This document shows, one piece after another, positions 32,180 to 44,945 of a DNA stretch of 64,000 nucleotides. Location: NCBI RefSeq assembly GCF_004115265.2, contig NW_022680356.1, forward strand, positions 1 to 64,000, written 5' to 3'. Position numbers and translations under genes: made by a program. This DNA comes from Rhinolophus ferrumequinum. Lineage: Eukaryota > Chordata > Mammalia > Chiroptera > Rhinolophidae. The notes under the pieces were generated by a model, which searched no databases, was not told where the DNA came from, and saw only the letters and a program-made list of their open reading frames with translations. The number at the start of each line of letters is the position of its first letter. Position 1 is the stretch's first letter.

Positions 32180-33238
32180 CATCTTGTCAGCCTCCCTCCT
32201 GGCTTCTCCGCCACACCTAAAGGAGCAATCACACCCAGTGGCTCTCAGTCAACACAAGACAATCAAATCCCGCATAGGCTGACTGACCGATCAAGAGGAA
32301 GACGTGGGCTGGTCTCAGCTCTGGCCATTTAAAACAAAACATGGAAGATTTGCAAAGTCAGTGAATAGTGTAAATAAGACTGCAAGACCTACATGGGCAA
32401 ATAAACTGCTTTTACACACCCTCAGGCTCTCTGCAAATACACTAGACACTAAGCACATAATTGCTCAATCAATCACATCAGCTTCATGACAGGCAATGAC
32501 AAGCACTCTAGGCTCATCCAGTTGAGTATCAGAGATTGCAGACTGGCCACCCTGGGAAAGGTTAGTGGCACAAGCAAGTTCATTTGGCCCACACAGTGTT
32601 ATTTTTAATAGTAATGTGTTCCCAACATTAAAAGCCAGGATATTTTCCGTAAAAGTCTGAGTTTCTGGTTCTTTTTAATGAAAGCCTGGCAATACTGGGG
32701 CTGTGTTTCCACAGCGGGCTAGATCACAGTCGCAGTGCCCCTGTCAGGTGGGGCTCGGGTTCCCTTTCTCACCCCAGCCCTCTTCTCTCCATTTCACACC
32801 TGCCATGCCCAGCAGGTGCTGTATTTGGTTTTAGATATTTGTTGGAGCTCACTCTGTCTTTGTTTAGAAAGTCCATGGGTCCTGAAGGCCTCTCCTCTCC
32901 TGTAAGCCCTATTAGTAATGCTGGACTCACTCCGCTTTTACAGACATCAGCCTTGCTGCCACCTCTACTACCTCTGGGACCTGATGGCTGTGGAAGGCCT
33001 CCAGCAGCCAGGAGAGTGGCACAGAGTCCACGGAACTTCCTCTGAGTCAAGACAGCACACTTGGTTAATTTACTTCTATTTTACACACAATTATAAAAAA
33101 TTATTTATGAAAATCTGATTTTCCAGTCTAGAAGGAAATAATTAAAAGCAGAAAAAAATTTCCAGCTTATGAACATAAGGAAGAATCCCTCCCTCACCCC
33201 CACACCCCAAAAAAAGCAGTCCAAGGAATTTTAAAGTC
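32180..33238. other. Intergenic, no gene recognised
   Basis: Ordinary composition, open frames all under 100 codons and without motif. No IL-1 family exon text was seen on either strand. Confidence 0.4.
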
Positions 33239-34145
33239 AAGATTAATGGTGGAAATGGGAGGGAACACTCGTCTCAATGCCAAGGCTTAGTATGCAGCTA
33301 CAGTAATGAGGACAACGTGGTACTGACAGAGGGATAGACATAGAGATCAATAAACAGAAGAGAGAAGCCAGAAACAGACCCACACAAATGTGCCCAATTG
33401 ATTTTTGACAAAGGAGCAAAAGCAATTTAATGGAAGAATGATGCACTTTCCAATAAATGGTACTGAACAATGAGACATCCATAGGCAAAAAATTAACCTC
33501 TACCTAAACCTCAAACCATGTACAAGAGTTCACTCAAAATGGATCATGGATTTAAGTGTAAAACATAAAACTATAAACCATCCAGAAAAAAATGGAGAAA
33601 CTTTCGTACCTAGGACTATGCAAAGAGTTCTCAGACTTGACACCAAAAATGTGATCCATAAAGAAAAAAATGATGATTTGGACCTCATGAAAATTAAAAT
33701 ATTTGGTCTGCAAAAGAGCTTGTCAAAAGGATGAGAAAACAAATTACAAGCTGGGAGAAAATTATTTGCAAATCACATATATGACAAAAAAAAACAACCC
33801 TTGTATTTAGAATATAAAGAACTGTCAAACTGAATATTTGAAAAAACAACCAATGCAATTTAAAAACGGGCACAATACATGCACATTTCACGAAAGATGA
33901 TATGCTGATGACAAATAAATACATGAAAAAATGTTCAATATCCTTAGCCATTAGAAAAACACAAATTAAGACCACAATGAAGTATCACTACACCTATCAT
34001 AATGGCTAAAATGAAAAAATAGTGATAACACCAAATACTAGTAAAGATGTGGAGAAACTGGGTCACTCAGACATTGTGGTGAAAATATAAAATGGCACAG
34101 CCACTCTGGAAAATAGTTTGGCAGTTCCTTCTAAAACTGAAAAAT

Positions 34146-34500
34146 AGGGGTGACCGGATGACTCAGTTGGTTAGAGCACCAGCTCTGAACAACAGGGTTG
34201 TCGGTTCGATTCCCACATGGGCCAGTGAGCTGCATCCTCCACAACTAGATTGAAGACAACAAGCTGTTGCTGAGCTTTCGGAGAGGCGGCCGGATGGCTA
34301 GAGCGTTAGCTCTCAACAACAAGGTTGCTGGTTCAATGGGATGAGGGATTGTGCTCCCTGCAACTAAAGATTGAAAACAGCAACTGGACTTGGAGCTGAG
34401 CTGCGCCCTCCACAACTATATTGAAGGACAACGACTTGGAGCTGATGGGCTCAGAAGAAACACACTGTTCCCCAATGTTCCCCAATAAAAATTTTAAAAA
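34146..34500 (+). mobile_element. Rhin-1-like SINE, dimeric
   Basis: Two tRNA-derived heads lie in one unit: the first at 34150 (CCGGATGACTCAGTTGGTTA ... GGTTCGATTCCCACATGG), a shortened body, then a second head at about 34287 (GGCCGGATGGCTAGAGCG), followed by a full tail CACACTGTTCCCCAATG...CCCCAATAAAAATT. Only the second unit has the A-rich tail, so it looks like one insertion of a dimer. It splits an L1. Confidence 0.8.
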
Positions 34501-35016
34501 TAATAATAATAATCTACTATGACTATATGACCCAGCAATTGCACCCTTGGGCATATATTTCAGAGAAAGGAAGATTTAAGTTCACACAAAAATGAGTGTT
34601 TTGTGGTCGCTTTATTCATAGTGTCCCCGAACTGGGAGTTATTCAAATGACGGTCAGTGGGAATGGTTACACTGCGGCACACCCACGCCATGGGATGCTG
34701 TTTGGCCAAGAAAAAGAGTGGACTTCTGACACAGCCAACAACTTGGATGAACCTCAAGGAAATTATGCTGAGCGAAGAAACGCTAATTTCAAAAGAATAG
34801 CTACTTCACAATCCCATTTCTATATATTAAATAACATAGTTGCAGAGATGGAAGACAAATTAGTGATTGCCAGGGGTTAGAGATGGGGATACGGGTAGGT
34901 ATCCATAGGGGGAAGCATGAGGGAGCCGTGTGGGGGTGGTGCAGTTCAGTACCTCAATCATGGTGATTACACGGACCTACACAGTGTGATAAAACTGTGG
35001 AGAGTCTCTCTCTCTA

Positions 35017-35017
<1 letters not shown>

Positions 35018-35052
<35 letters not shown>
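35018..35052 (+). repeat. (AC)n microsatellite in an L1 3' UTR
   Basis: Seventeen or so uninterrupted AC units, likely polymorphic. Confidence 0.95.
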
Positions 35053-35055
<3 letters not shown>

Positions 35056-35262
35056 CACAAGTGAGTGCCTGTGTAACCGCTGAAATCAGTGTGCTATGTG
35101 AGTTATACCAGAGTCCAGGCCCTGGTTCGATGTTGTTCTGTGACAATGCAAGGTGTCACCACTGGGAGGGGCTGGAGGACGGTGCTCAGGACCTCCCTGT
35201 ACAGCCCTTTGCACTTTCCTGCAAGTCTGTAATTGTTTCAAAATAAAAAAAATGGTTTTAAA

Positions 35263-36159
35263 GCCTGTATCATTTTCATTTATCTCTATGTAACGATCAA
35301 GATACATACCAATGGCCCCTGGCCTCCAGGAACTCGCAGTTCCTTCTGATTTGTTCTGTCACCCTGGCCAAGCCACTTCTCTTCTCTGGCCCTCACTTTC
35401 CCATCTTCCAAATGAAGATTGAATTTCCTGTTAAGAACTCTTGCGATTCTTGAGATGAAGTGTATTGAATGGACCCAGGAGGGTGCCATTTGACAAAAAC
35501 ATGGGTTTTTCACTCAGTCAATCATACAAGACAGAGGCAGCAGCAGGACTTGGCAGCCATGGGGACAACACGAAGATGAGGGCCACGCGACACACGCTTT
35601 GAGCCCTGCAGCTGGTTGGTGTAACGGCTGGTGGAGTGTGAAGGGAACGGAGGCTCACGGAAAACATGTGAGCCAAGGAGGAGAGATGGGGAAGACGTGG
35701 GAACAGCCACAGCTGCATGCAGGAGGGGGACTCAGCTGCAGTTAAGCCCCACCCTGCCTGCCAGGCCCCACCGGCTGGCGGAACTTGGTGGTGCTCACTG
35801 CCCCAAGCTGGTGCCCACGTACCAGCGTACTCAGGGCCTTGCATCCAATTCTATCTGTTACCCAGTGACTTCCATTTTTACACCTTCAGCCCTTATCTCT
35901 CCCACAGAATCCAGACTGGGTTATCTAACTACGAACGTGACACTGACACCTGGCCCCAAATGGCAATCAAGCTCTTGATGCACCATCTCCCAAGCCTGCC
36001 TCCTCCCCATTCTTCCCTCCGTGACGGCACCCCTGAGCCGACATCCCTCCACAGCCTATGAACATGTTGGTGACTCCACCAGGTGACTCCACCTCTGGGA
36101 CGTATTCCAAGTGTGAGCACACCCTGCCACCCCCGGGTGTCTCCCTTCTCTGGGCATGC
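35263..36159. other. Intergenic, possible MIR near 35340-35480
   Basis: AAGCCACTTCTCTTCTCTGG and TTTCCCATCTTCCAAATGAA follow MIR order on the plus strand. No gene recognised. Confidence 0.4.
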
Positions 36160-36500
36160 CTCTAATAGGATGGTCCTACTACGCTTAATTACATGCTGTC
36201 ACTCCCCACCGAGAACCTTCCAGTGGCTTCCTGTCCCCCTTAAGACAACATCCAAATTCCTCTCCTCGGCTTATAAGGCCCAGATGCCTGGGCTCCGCAC
36301 TGTGCTGCACGGGGCTTCCTCAGGTGCCTCCGACACGGCGAAGCCCATCTCGGGCCTGGCTCCTTCTCATGGGCTCCCCTCAGCCACTTTCCCGGACCAG
36401 CCTCCCTCAGGCTACAGACCTGCTGCCCCCCGCCCACATCACCTGCAGCATTTCCTTCACAGAGTACGTCCCTATCTGAATATTTTCGTGATTTGATGTT
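36160..36500 (+). mobile_element. L2-like old LINE fragment
   Basis: CCTTCCAGTGGCTTCCTGTC, then AACATCCAAATTCCTCTCC and TATAAGGCCCAGATGCCTGG have the order of the L2 3' region. Diverged and truncated. Confidence 0.55.
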
Positions 36501-36776
36501 CATAACTAAGCCGGCCCCTTGCCTTTCTCTCCTATGAGCTCTATCTATGGGAAGTGACAACGGTCCATCTTGTCACTGCACACAGCAGAAGCATGGTAAC
36601 ATCTGTCAAGGGGTGAGTTACTGGAGGCGCCCTGTGTGCTCCTGGCTGTGTAAGTATGTTTGTCCATGTTCCCACAACTGAATGAAGATTATTTTCATCT
36701 AAGGAATGTTAAAACACAAAGACATGACCACGGTCTGGAGATTCCTGTTAAAATGGCTAGGAGCAACAAGCACAGC

Positions 36777-37470
36777 GGCCCCCCCTTATCCGCGGGGTAC
36801 CTGTCTCCAGACCCCCAGTGGACCCTGGAGACAGAGGACAGCACTGAGCCCTGTACGTACTGCATTTTCCTACACGTGCGTACCTACGATCGAGTTTAAT
36901 TTATATATCAGGCATAGTAGGAGATTAACAATGACTAATAATACGACAAGTATAATAAACTACTGTCATTCAACTTATGTGAAGACTTCAGGATACAGTC
37001 AATAATATGGTAATAACTACGTATGGTGCCAGGTGGGTATGAGACTAATCGAGGGGATCACTTCACAAGGTACAGAAGCGTTGGACCACTATGCTGCACA
37101 ACTGAAACTAATGTAATATTAAATGGCAGTTATAACTGAAAAAAAACAGTTATGTGGATGACTTTGGGGCCATTGTTAAGTAAAATAAGGGTGACTTGAA
37201 CACATGCACGGCACTACAGCACCAGTTGATCTGGTCACCTAAACAACTACTGAGTGACTAAATGGGAATGAGGGACAAAGAGGTGAGTCATGTCCTGGGT
37301 GGGACGGAGCGGGAGGTGCGAGATTTCATCACGCTACTCAGAATGGCACGCAATTTGAAACGTATGAGTTATTTCTGGAATTTTCCATTTAGTGTTTTCG
37401 AACCGCGATTGACCACGAGCAACTGAAACCTTGGAAAGTGAAACTGTGCTAAAGGGGGAACAGCCGTAAG
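36777..37470. mobile_element. Tigger1/MER2-like DNA transposon, split by an L1 tail
   Basis: The left end reads CCCCCCCTTATCCGCGG and ACCCCCAGTGGACCCTGGAG; the right end reads TTGACCACGAGCAACTGAAA and CTTGGAAAGTGAAAC then AAAGGGGGAACAG, the inverted form of the same terminal. Internal text (GGCCATTGTTAAGTAAAATA) matches the start of the Tigger transposase gene in antisense. No open transposase remains; it is an old non-autonomous copy. Confidence 0.75.
36985..37147 (+). mobile_element. L1 3'-end insertion inside the Tigger-like element
   Basis: TCAATAATATGGTAATAACT through CACTATGCTGCACAACTGAA and an A-run matches the 3' UTR of the L1 at 15.6-15.8 kb. Flanks show an imperfect target duplication (ACTTATGTGAAGAC versus GTTATGTGGATGAC). 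Confidence 0.75.
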
Positions 37471-39205
37471 ATAACAGGTTAGAAATAAGTTAGCAGTGGT
37501 TGCTTTTGAAAGGTGGAGTCAATGGTTTTCTTCCATTTGTCCATGCATTCCAAGTGTCTGCATTGTGATACTTTGATAACCAGGGCCGGTGTCATTTACT
37601 GACAATCTGCCTCTGGTCACTAACTCCAGAAGTCAGCTCAGAGTGGGGAAAGCAATCAGGAACAGGACCCAGCCTCCGACTGGCAGGAATCAAGCAAGAC
37701 CCAAGCTGGACGAAGAAAGAAAACACAAGACACGTGACATCAGCAGCCCAGAGAGCTGATGAATATAGTCCCCCCCACCTGTGCTGAGGCTCTGTGGCCT
37801 CTAGATGTGTGGCAGCTGGGCAAAAACCTGCTAGAGGGGACAGTGCTGTGGTCACAGATGTCACTGGGCCACTCAGATCTCCCATGGGTGCTCACGGTCC
37901 ATTCATCACCACTTCTTGGTCTAGTGCATGCAAGGTGCTAAGCTAGGAGTTGCAGCCACATGGGAAGTCGGCACCATGCTGTGCCCTCACGGCACTCACA
38001 GGCAGGGTGTAACAGGAGGGCAATTCCAGCGACAAGGTGACAAAGGCCAGGCCAGGAGCCAGGGGGACGCTGCCTGTTCTGGGTCCAGCCTCAGCACGGG
38101 GTCATACTGGAGGAGAGCAGGGCTCCAAGTTTTCCCTCCTAGAACGCTGCCTTTGGTGGCAGTGTGACACTGAGTAGAACCATGAAAAATGCAAATCCAC
38201 ATTTCCATGGCACTTACGGGGGCCTTACGAGGAGTAATTAGCCAGCATCTTTCATTCACTAGATTCTAGTCTTTTGATCAGATTATTCAAGCTCAAACTA
38301 AGAACCACATAAAGAAGTTAACAGAAGGGCAGGTGTGGCCCCCAAATAGACACGCTCAGGCCTGCTGGGTTACCCCATCCTTCTCAGGTGTGTGAATGTC
38401 TCAGGGATCCTCCAAGGACAGCTCTGGGTCAGCTGATATGTCCCCACAGCTTCAGGGACTCTTGCTCTGCAGTCTTCTCTCTGAGGGTTGACAGACCGGG
38501 TTCAAACACCTAAAGACCAGCTTTCACAAACAGACAAATCGGGGTAGAAAAGAGGCTTTCCAAAGGCCCAGAAACTGAACTTTACACGAGACAACAATGA
38601 GGGTCTGAAGTGATGGAAATTATTCCCGGGTGCTTCGTTCCTAAATTTTCTCAGTGAGCCTTAAATTGCTTTGAAGACAAGGAAACAAGCAAACGCTGTA
38701 TTTATGAGAGGTCAAGTTCGGGGAAGATAGGGGCTCTCCGGGCACTTGGCCACATGCTTCGCTTCCATGAATCCCTGTTCACAGAAGATGTAGTAACAAC
38801 ACCTGCAAAACAACAAATGTTGCAAAATCAGGGAAAAACACTTCGCACCACCCTCAGCTTCCCAGGCTAGTGTCACCATCAAAAACATATGTTGTGGTTG
38901 ATTGCGTGACACAGATTTAAATGATGTGGCAAGAAACGACAAACAGAAAACGTGGTTCGCTGATGGCAGCCAGCACAGAGGGGGCTGGTCTGCAAGAGGC
39001 AGGAGGATGGGACAGCTTCTGTGGCCACAACAGGAAGGACCGTAGTAAGTGGCACCTCCCCGCTCATTATCTTCTCTGAGCAGTGCTATGAGGTGGTAGG
39101 ACAGACACTACAGCTGACAGAGGACTTGCACACAAAATAAAGAATAAAAAGTAAATATGGAGCTCTTACATAATGATTCTAGGTCCCAATACAAATATTG
39201 GGGGA
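37471..39205. other. Intergenic, no gene recognised
   Basis: No coding or RNA signal found. The open frames on either strand are under 100 codons. Confidence 0.4.
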
Positions 39206-39209
39206 ATTC

Positions 39210-39950
39210 CCACACACCCACCAAGCAATTCTCTGCGACACCAGCCAGGTGTCCCACAATTTCACTCAGTTCTGACATTACCTGGGGACAGTGTCAATTC
39301 TCACAGACTAATGGCTCAGCCCCTCAAGACTGTCCCCGGCCCCCACTTCAGACACCACTTGTCACCTCAGGTTATCACCGTGCTTTGGCCAACCAGCTGC
39401 GGATCGGAGGTCACCTGACCCCCTCCTCAGTTTGATTAATTCGCTGGAGCAGCTCACAGAACTCAGGAAAGCATGCTTATTAAAGGACAGGATGAAGGCC
39501 ACAGTGACCAGCCAGATGAAGACGCACACAGGAAGGGGTCTGGGAGGATCCTGAGCACACACAGGAACTTCAGTCCCCGCGGAGCTGGGTGTGTCACCCT
39601 CCTGGTGTGGGTGTGCCCGCCAGCCTGGAAGCTCTCTGAGTCCCATACTTTGGGAGTTTGTGGAGGCTTCATGGTGAAGGCGTGACCCATCGTTAACTCC
39701 GTTTCCAGCCCCTCTTCCTCTCTGGAGAACGGCGGGAGGAGGGAGGTTGGGGCTGAAAATCCCAAGCTTCAGGTGGTCTTTTGGGCGGCCAGCCCTCATC
39801 CAGGGTCCATCCACGAGCGCTCCCAGAGTCACCTCATCAGAACAGAAGACAGGCCTGTCACCCAGGAAATTACAAGGGTTCAGGAGCCCTGTGCCAGGAA
39901 CCAGGGCAGAGACCAACACAGACATTTTCTATTATCTCATATCTTCCAAC
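39210..39950. repeat. Old interspersed repeat, copy 1
   Basis: The text GGAGCAGCTCACAGAACTCA, AACTTCAGTCCCCGCGGAG, CAGCCTGGAAGCTCTCTGAG and GCCAGGAACCAGGGCAGAGA recurs as a family in mammalian genomes and, diverged, at 42.37-43.0 kb. I cannot name the family with certainty. A 187-codon minus-strand open frame here is a by-product. Confidence 0.5.
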
Positions 39951-39954
39951 ATAA

Positions 39955-40775
39955 TAAGACAAACCACAGATTTTTTAAATGGGCAAAAGATCTGAACAGA
40001 AAGTTCACAAAAGAAGACACGTGAGAGGCCAATAAGCACATGGAGCAGGTTGGTCCCCAGGGAGGAGCTTAGGCCACATGAGGTGCCTGAGCAGACGGAC
40101 TCAGGAGCCTCACACTGAGTAAAGCAACGGGGGGGAGAAGGGGGCAACGAAGTGGAGCAACAGGACCTCCCTGGACAGAGTACAGGACGGTGTCACCATC
40201 ACAAAGAACTTGTGGGCGTCTTCTTACAGTTACACAGAAACCCACCATCTGAGCCAGCAGTTCTGCTCCCAGTTCCTCAGCCGAGAGCCCAAGTCCTCAA
40301 GGAAACTTGGCTGTGCATGCTCACGGTGGCTCCACTTGTCACTGTAGAGGCTGAAACAACACACCTGTCTGGCAGCAGTTGGACTGTGCACGAGTAGTGG
40401 CCCATCTATGAAACGGAGATCTTCTCGGCCATGGGAAGAACAAACAGGGGCACGGGCAGATCTCCGGGACGCTGTGTGGAGAGACGGGTGCCAGACAGAG
40501 TGTGGCTCCATTTACAGGGAACTGTGGGGGCCGATGAGGCTGCAGTGGCAGAAGGTGGGCCCCGGGTGCTGGGGGGGGGGTGGCGGGTGGGCTGCAAAGG
40601 GGCATAAGGGAAGGTGAGGGGTGATGGAAATAGTCTGTGACTTGGATGGGGTATTAGTGTCACAAGTTTTTCATTTGTCAAAACTCATCAAGCTGTACAT
40701 TTAAAAATGGATGTTTTATTCTGTATAAATTATACCTCAGTAAAGTTGATTTTTAACAGAAAATGATATGGCTAA
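39955..40775 (+). mobile_element. Old L1 LINE 3' fragment
   Basis: AAATGGGCAAAAGATCTGAA, then CCAATAAGCACATGG, CCATCTGAGCCAGCAGTTCT and finally AAACTCATCAAGCTGTACAT with TAAATTATACCTCAGTAAAG follow the L1 ORF2 end and 3' UTR. The middle is unusually GC-rich for an L1. Confidence 0.75.
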
Positions 40776-42260
40776 GTGTGACCTCATTTAGGGAAAAAAG
40801 AAAACAGTGTTACGTATTCCTGTGCACAAAGGAAAGGCTTCATCCTAGAAGGACGCCAACCAACCGGTAGCAGGGCCAACGTGGGACCAGCGAGTGCATT
40901 TGGGAGTGAAGGGTAGGAGGGGGGACGTGGACCTTTTCTTCTACAAATTCTGCATTGTTTGAATTTGGTGGGAAAAACAACTTAGGAGGAGGATGAGGAG
41001 ACAGAACGTAAGTGACTGTCCAGGGAACACCAGACACATTGTGGCAAACGCCGCCAAATTTCAGTAGGGACACTTCATGTGGTGGGTCCCGATTTCACAT
41101 GTGAAATAAACGTTTATGTCTTGTTACCACTAACTTCTGGGGATGGAAAGGCTTCCTCCTCCCCAGCTGTTACCTGGGCACAGATGGCGCTCAGGACTCA
41201 CCTGCCTCAGGGCATTAAGTCAGCCCCGCCTTCAGGAACGGTGTCCTGAGCATTACAGAATGCTACAACCTACACCTCCCGCGTCTTACACAAAAAACAC
41301 AAATTATGTCGAATTTCATATGACCCACCTTTCAATGCCCCCAGGCTGGCACCTTGAACGTGTGTTCTCCGCTTTACAACAGTGCCTGCACACTGAGCTG
41401 ATGTGAAGCTGAAACGCAAGCAAAGCCTAATTTCTCTTAGGATGTTTTGGGGGTTCCCCCATTTCTTTGCACTCCCCTGGCACGTGGACACGCAGCCACT
41501 GGGTCTTGAGCTGCAGGCCTTTCTGAGCCCCACCTCTGGAGTGAACACAGGGTCCGTTTGTTATAGCCTCTGGGACCTTCCTGTCTCGTGACGAAAGACC
41601 ATGCTCCAGAAGAAAACTTCCTGGCAAACTCGTTTAGAAGGCGTTTCTGATTCAAGCTTCCAAATGCAGACACTGTCCTGCAAAGCAGTCACTTACCTAT
41701 AGGCGAGCCTGCTCCTGAGTCAGACTGGAACCAGGACACCTCCCCAGCAACTGCTGCCCCAGGGGGAGACGGCTGATGTTATGGCCACAAGTGCCAGCTG
41801 GGGACAGGGAGCAGGAAGCCTTGGTGGCAGGTAGTTTCAGAACCTAACTGAGGACTGTGTCCTACACACTCACTTATTTTCCTTTACACTTTCTCAACTG
41901 CTCTCTACAACCCGTCTGCATCCAGCCTCCCAAAGCTGCCCAGGGAAGAACTGGTTTGTGGACCTAAGGAGACCAGGGGACAGTGGAATTGTGACAGGGA
42001 CCTCAGGATTTGTAGGGCATCTGATTCCACAGGAGGCTTGTCTAGTGCAGAGTTACCTGCCCTCGTGTCCAGTGGCCACCGAGCCCTGCTTCACTCGGGA
42101 AAGGGCTCTAGCCCATCACTCCCTCTCCACTGTCTCGTGGCAGGACTCATCCTTGTCACTTCCTTCTAGACTCTCTGTCTCCCTGCTTCGAGCCGGGCCC
42201 CACTCCAGCCCTTTGCTGTGTGTAAAAAGGCACTTGCTAAAATGCACATCTGATCATATC
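40776..42260. other. Intergenic, no gene recognised
   Basis: Ordinary composition; no exon, RNA or named repeat that I can support. Confidence 0.4.
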
Positions 42261-42265
42261 ACCCA

Positions 42266-42352
42266 GAGATAGAGACAGGGACAGAGGTACAGACAGAGAT
42301 ACAGAGAGAGACAGAGACAGAGAGATAGAGAGAGAATGAGATCGAGACAGCA
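42266..42352 (+). repeat. Impure (GACAGA)n purine-rich tract
   Basis: Eighty-odd bases of GAGACAGAGA-type units, interrupted by GATAGA. Confidence 0.85.
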
Positions 42353-42369
42353 AAGTCCTTGAGAAGGCA

Positions 42370-43000
42370 GTACTCCATTTCAACCCCATTAGATGAATTT
42401 CAATTCACCTGCAGTGACAACCACCCAGCGTTGGTGCAGACCCACAAGTTAAAGGCACGGCCCCAACAAGACTTCCTGATCCCAGTGCCGGTGGCAGTTC
42501 AGGGGTTCCCAGGCCACCCACACCTTCAATTGACTGGCTTTAAATTCAAATGTTTCCATGACCCCCTCAGGCTTGGTAATTCATTAGAAAGAGTCACAGA
42601 ACTCAGGAAAGTGCTGTTATTATTATTTTATTATAACGGATACAAGTGAAGAGGGCTAGCCAAGTGACAAGACACATAAGGAAAGGTCCAGGAGGGTCAC
42701 AGAGCCCCCATGTCCCCTCCCTGTGCAGTCAGGCTACTGGAAACGCAGGACACCCCTGTGAGGTGAAGCCTTGGGAGTCTCTGTGTGAACACAGGTCGCA
42801 GGGAACCAATGAGACAAAGGGACAGCGGTACGCATGGGGACAGGGTTCCTATGCACACTGCAGTGCCAGGGCAACTGGGCTCCAGTCTGCACCACAGACG
42901 CCCTCCAACGGTGCCTAGTGTGAAGTATGAATGAATGAACGAATGAATCAATGATGGCAGTCATTCTGAAAGCTCCTTCCCCTGACATGCATCTCCTCTG
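42370..43000. repeat. Old interspersed repeat, copy 2
   Basis: AGAGTCACAGAACTCAGGAA and the following region parallel the copy at 39.2-39.95 kb in the same orientation, but with heavier divergence in the second half. Confidence 0.4.
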
Positions 43001-44760
43001 ACTTCATCTGTCTGGAACTCCTGCCTTCTCAGGAGAATTTGGAAAACCCTCAAGAAGCACCTCAAAACCACCATATGGGAGAAATAGGGGTGTCTCTCCA
43101 GAAATTTTCTGCCCAGGTATTTGTGGAGATACCCGGGCAGGAGGAGCACTTGTTCCTCCTGGAGTGTCAGCTCCCATCCCCTCCCTGTCCCATCGCCACG
43201 AAGGGCCCAGAGCTCCCCAGACGGGCAGGTGGACACGGCTCTTGTCCAGCAGGGGCTGAGGCGTGGGGTGTGTGCTGGCAGCAGGAACACAGGATTCCCA
43301 GGCAACCTCGCCTGCTGTGCTCGGGCACTCACGCTGGGAGCCAAGGCCGGATGTCACCAGATTGGCTCCGTGGACAGAGCTCTGCGGCTAACATGAAGGG
43401 AGTGGATGGGTGGAGTTCTCATGGCAGCAAGTGAACCTGTTAGAAGGCAATGCAGCTGGCCCCGTGACAGGGGCGGGGGCTCAGACTGCAGTGAAGTGTG
43501 TGGGGAAGTGCTCGAGGAGGCAGGTTAAGAGGACTGGTGGTGGGGACGGGCAAGTGAGTCCTTGGGTGGCAGCGACTAGGGCACTTTCTGGTCCAGTGGC
43601 TTATCCAGGGACAGGCAGTGGGGTGGCAGAAGTGGAGGGGCTCCCCTCTTTATTTGAAATGCCTCATATTATTTGAAACTTTGAAAATGAGCAGCTATAT
43701 TAACAAGAAACCTAGGGAGAGGTTTTAAATCACTACCAGTCCTAACATGTCGCTTTCTGCCCCGTTCACCATCAGCTAGCTTTGAAAGATTGGTTCTGGA
43801 AATGCTGTGTCAAACCTCTCTCCTGCCGAAAAGCTCGCTTGAAAAACAGGTCCCGTGTGGCCGCCTCACAGATTCCTTGTTAGGTATTGGGAGACTTTCC
43901 AAACCTCCACTGGCGGACAGGGAATGGAACCCGAATCTGCGGCTAGTGCTTCTGGAAGAGTGTCTATGACCTGAAGCTTGGGCAGAATTTTTGTGACACC
44001 CTTACACAATCACACTTCCTCATTCCACATTGCTCAGTAGTTTGGGGATAACAACTACCGAGAGTTTGGGGCCCAGACTTGACCAACGCACCTGGCAAAC
44101 CCTGAGTGGCCTTGTGAGAACTTCCTCTCCCGGAAGACAGAAGACCCAGTTCCAGCCAAGGAGGAAGTGACTGAAACGGAGAGATTAATGGGTGCTGGAC
44201 GTAAGTGGCCAAGTGAGCTCTGAATATGTAACAGCCAGCCGGTAGGACACAGACACAACAGGCAGGTGAGGACAGAGCATCTTGTCACAGATTCTACGAG
44301 AGACATGTTTTTCAGTGTCATAACAAAAACCATATGATTGCAGGGGTACAATCTGAAGGGATTTTCTGGCTGTAACAAAGTCTTAAGGAAAAATAGAAAG
44401 ACAAGGACATCAAGCAGCAGGGCTGCCACAGCTGGTGAGGAAGTGGAGAGGAATAAGAAAGAGACTCAGAAAAGGGAAGAGAAAGCTGGAAGCAGGCTTA
44501 GCAAGCCCCGGAGCTGCCCCTGAGAAGGACAAAGGAGAGAGCTCACACGAGACACAGCCAGATGGGGGGACAGGGAGCATGGCTGCCCAGGTCCTGAGAT
44601 GACCACGGTGGGCAGAGCAGCCGAGGCTGGTGCATCTGCCAGCACGACGCCGTGTAGGCTGTCATTAAGGTGGTGTGACAGGTCACTGTGGACAGCAACT
44701 TAACTCCTAACAATTAAAAGTGACAAGAAAGGATCTGGTGTGTCTTCCACTGACACATGC
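43001..44760. other. Intergenic, no gene recognised
   Basis: Includes a 131-codon open frame (43.04-43.43 kb, plus) without any motif. Nothing else supported. Confidence 0.4.
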
Positions 44761-44764
44761 TTGC

Positions 44765-44945
44765 ATCATGGTTCCAGGAGCCACTGGTTGTGTGGTGTTC
44801 GATAAGTCACTTCTGTGGGCCTTGCTTTCCCCGTAGGTGACATGGGTCAATGTTGCCTCCCTTAGAGTTTATCGTGAAAACTGAATAAGACTGTGAGAAA
44901 GTGTCTGGCACTTAGCAGGTGCTAAGTAAAAAGTGGCTTTATTTA
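44765..44945 (+). mobile_element. MIR SINE
   Basis: CGATAAGTCACTTCTGTGGG, CTTTCCCCGTAGGTGACATG and GTCTGGCACTTAGCAGGTGC follow MIR in order. Confidence 0.7.

Larger units (their letters stand above)
33240..35262 (+). mobile_element. L1 LINE 3' part, interrupted by a SINE
   Basis: ORF2-derived text runs from about 33240 (CAATTGATTTTTGACAAAGG, GAAACTTTCGTACCTAGGAC, AAGATGTGGAGAAACTGGGT) to 34142, resumes after the SINE at about 34510 (TATGACCCAGCAATTGCACC) and ends with a 3' UTR containing an (AC)n tract and an A-rich tail near 35255. It has many stops; only the 3' portion is present. Confidence 0.85.

Noticed and set aside
39362-39925. 187-codon minus-strand open frame
   Set aside because: Lies in an old interspersed repeat and shows no motif.
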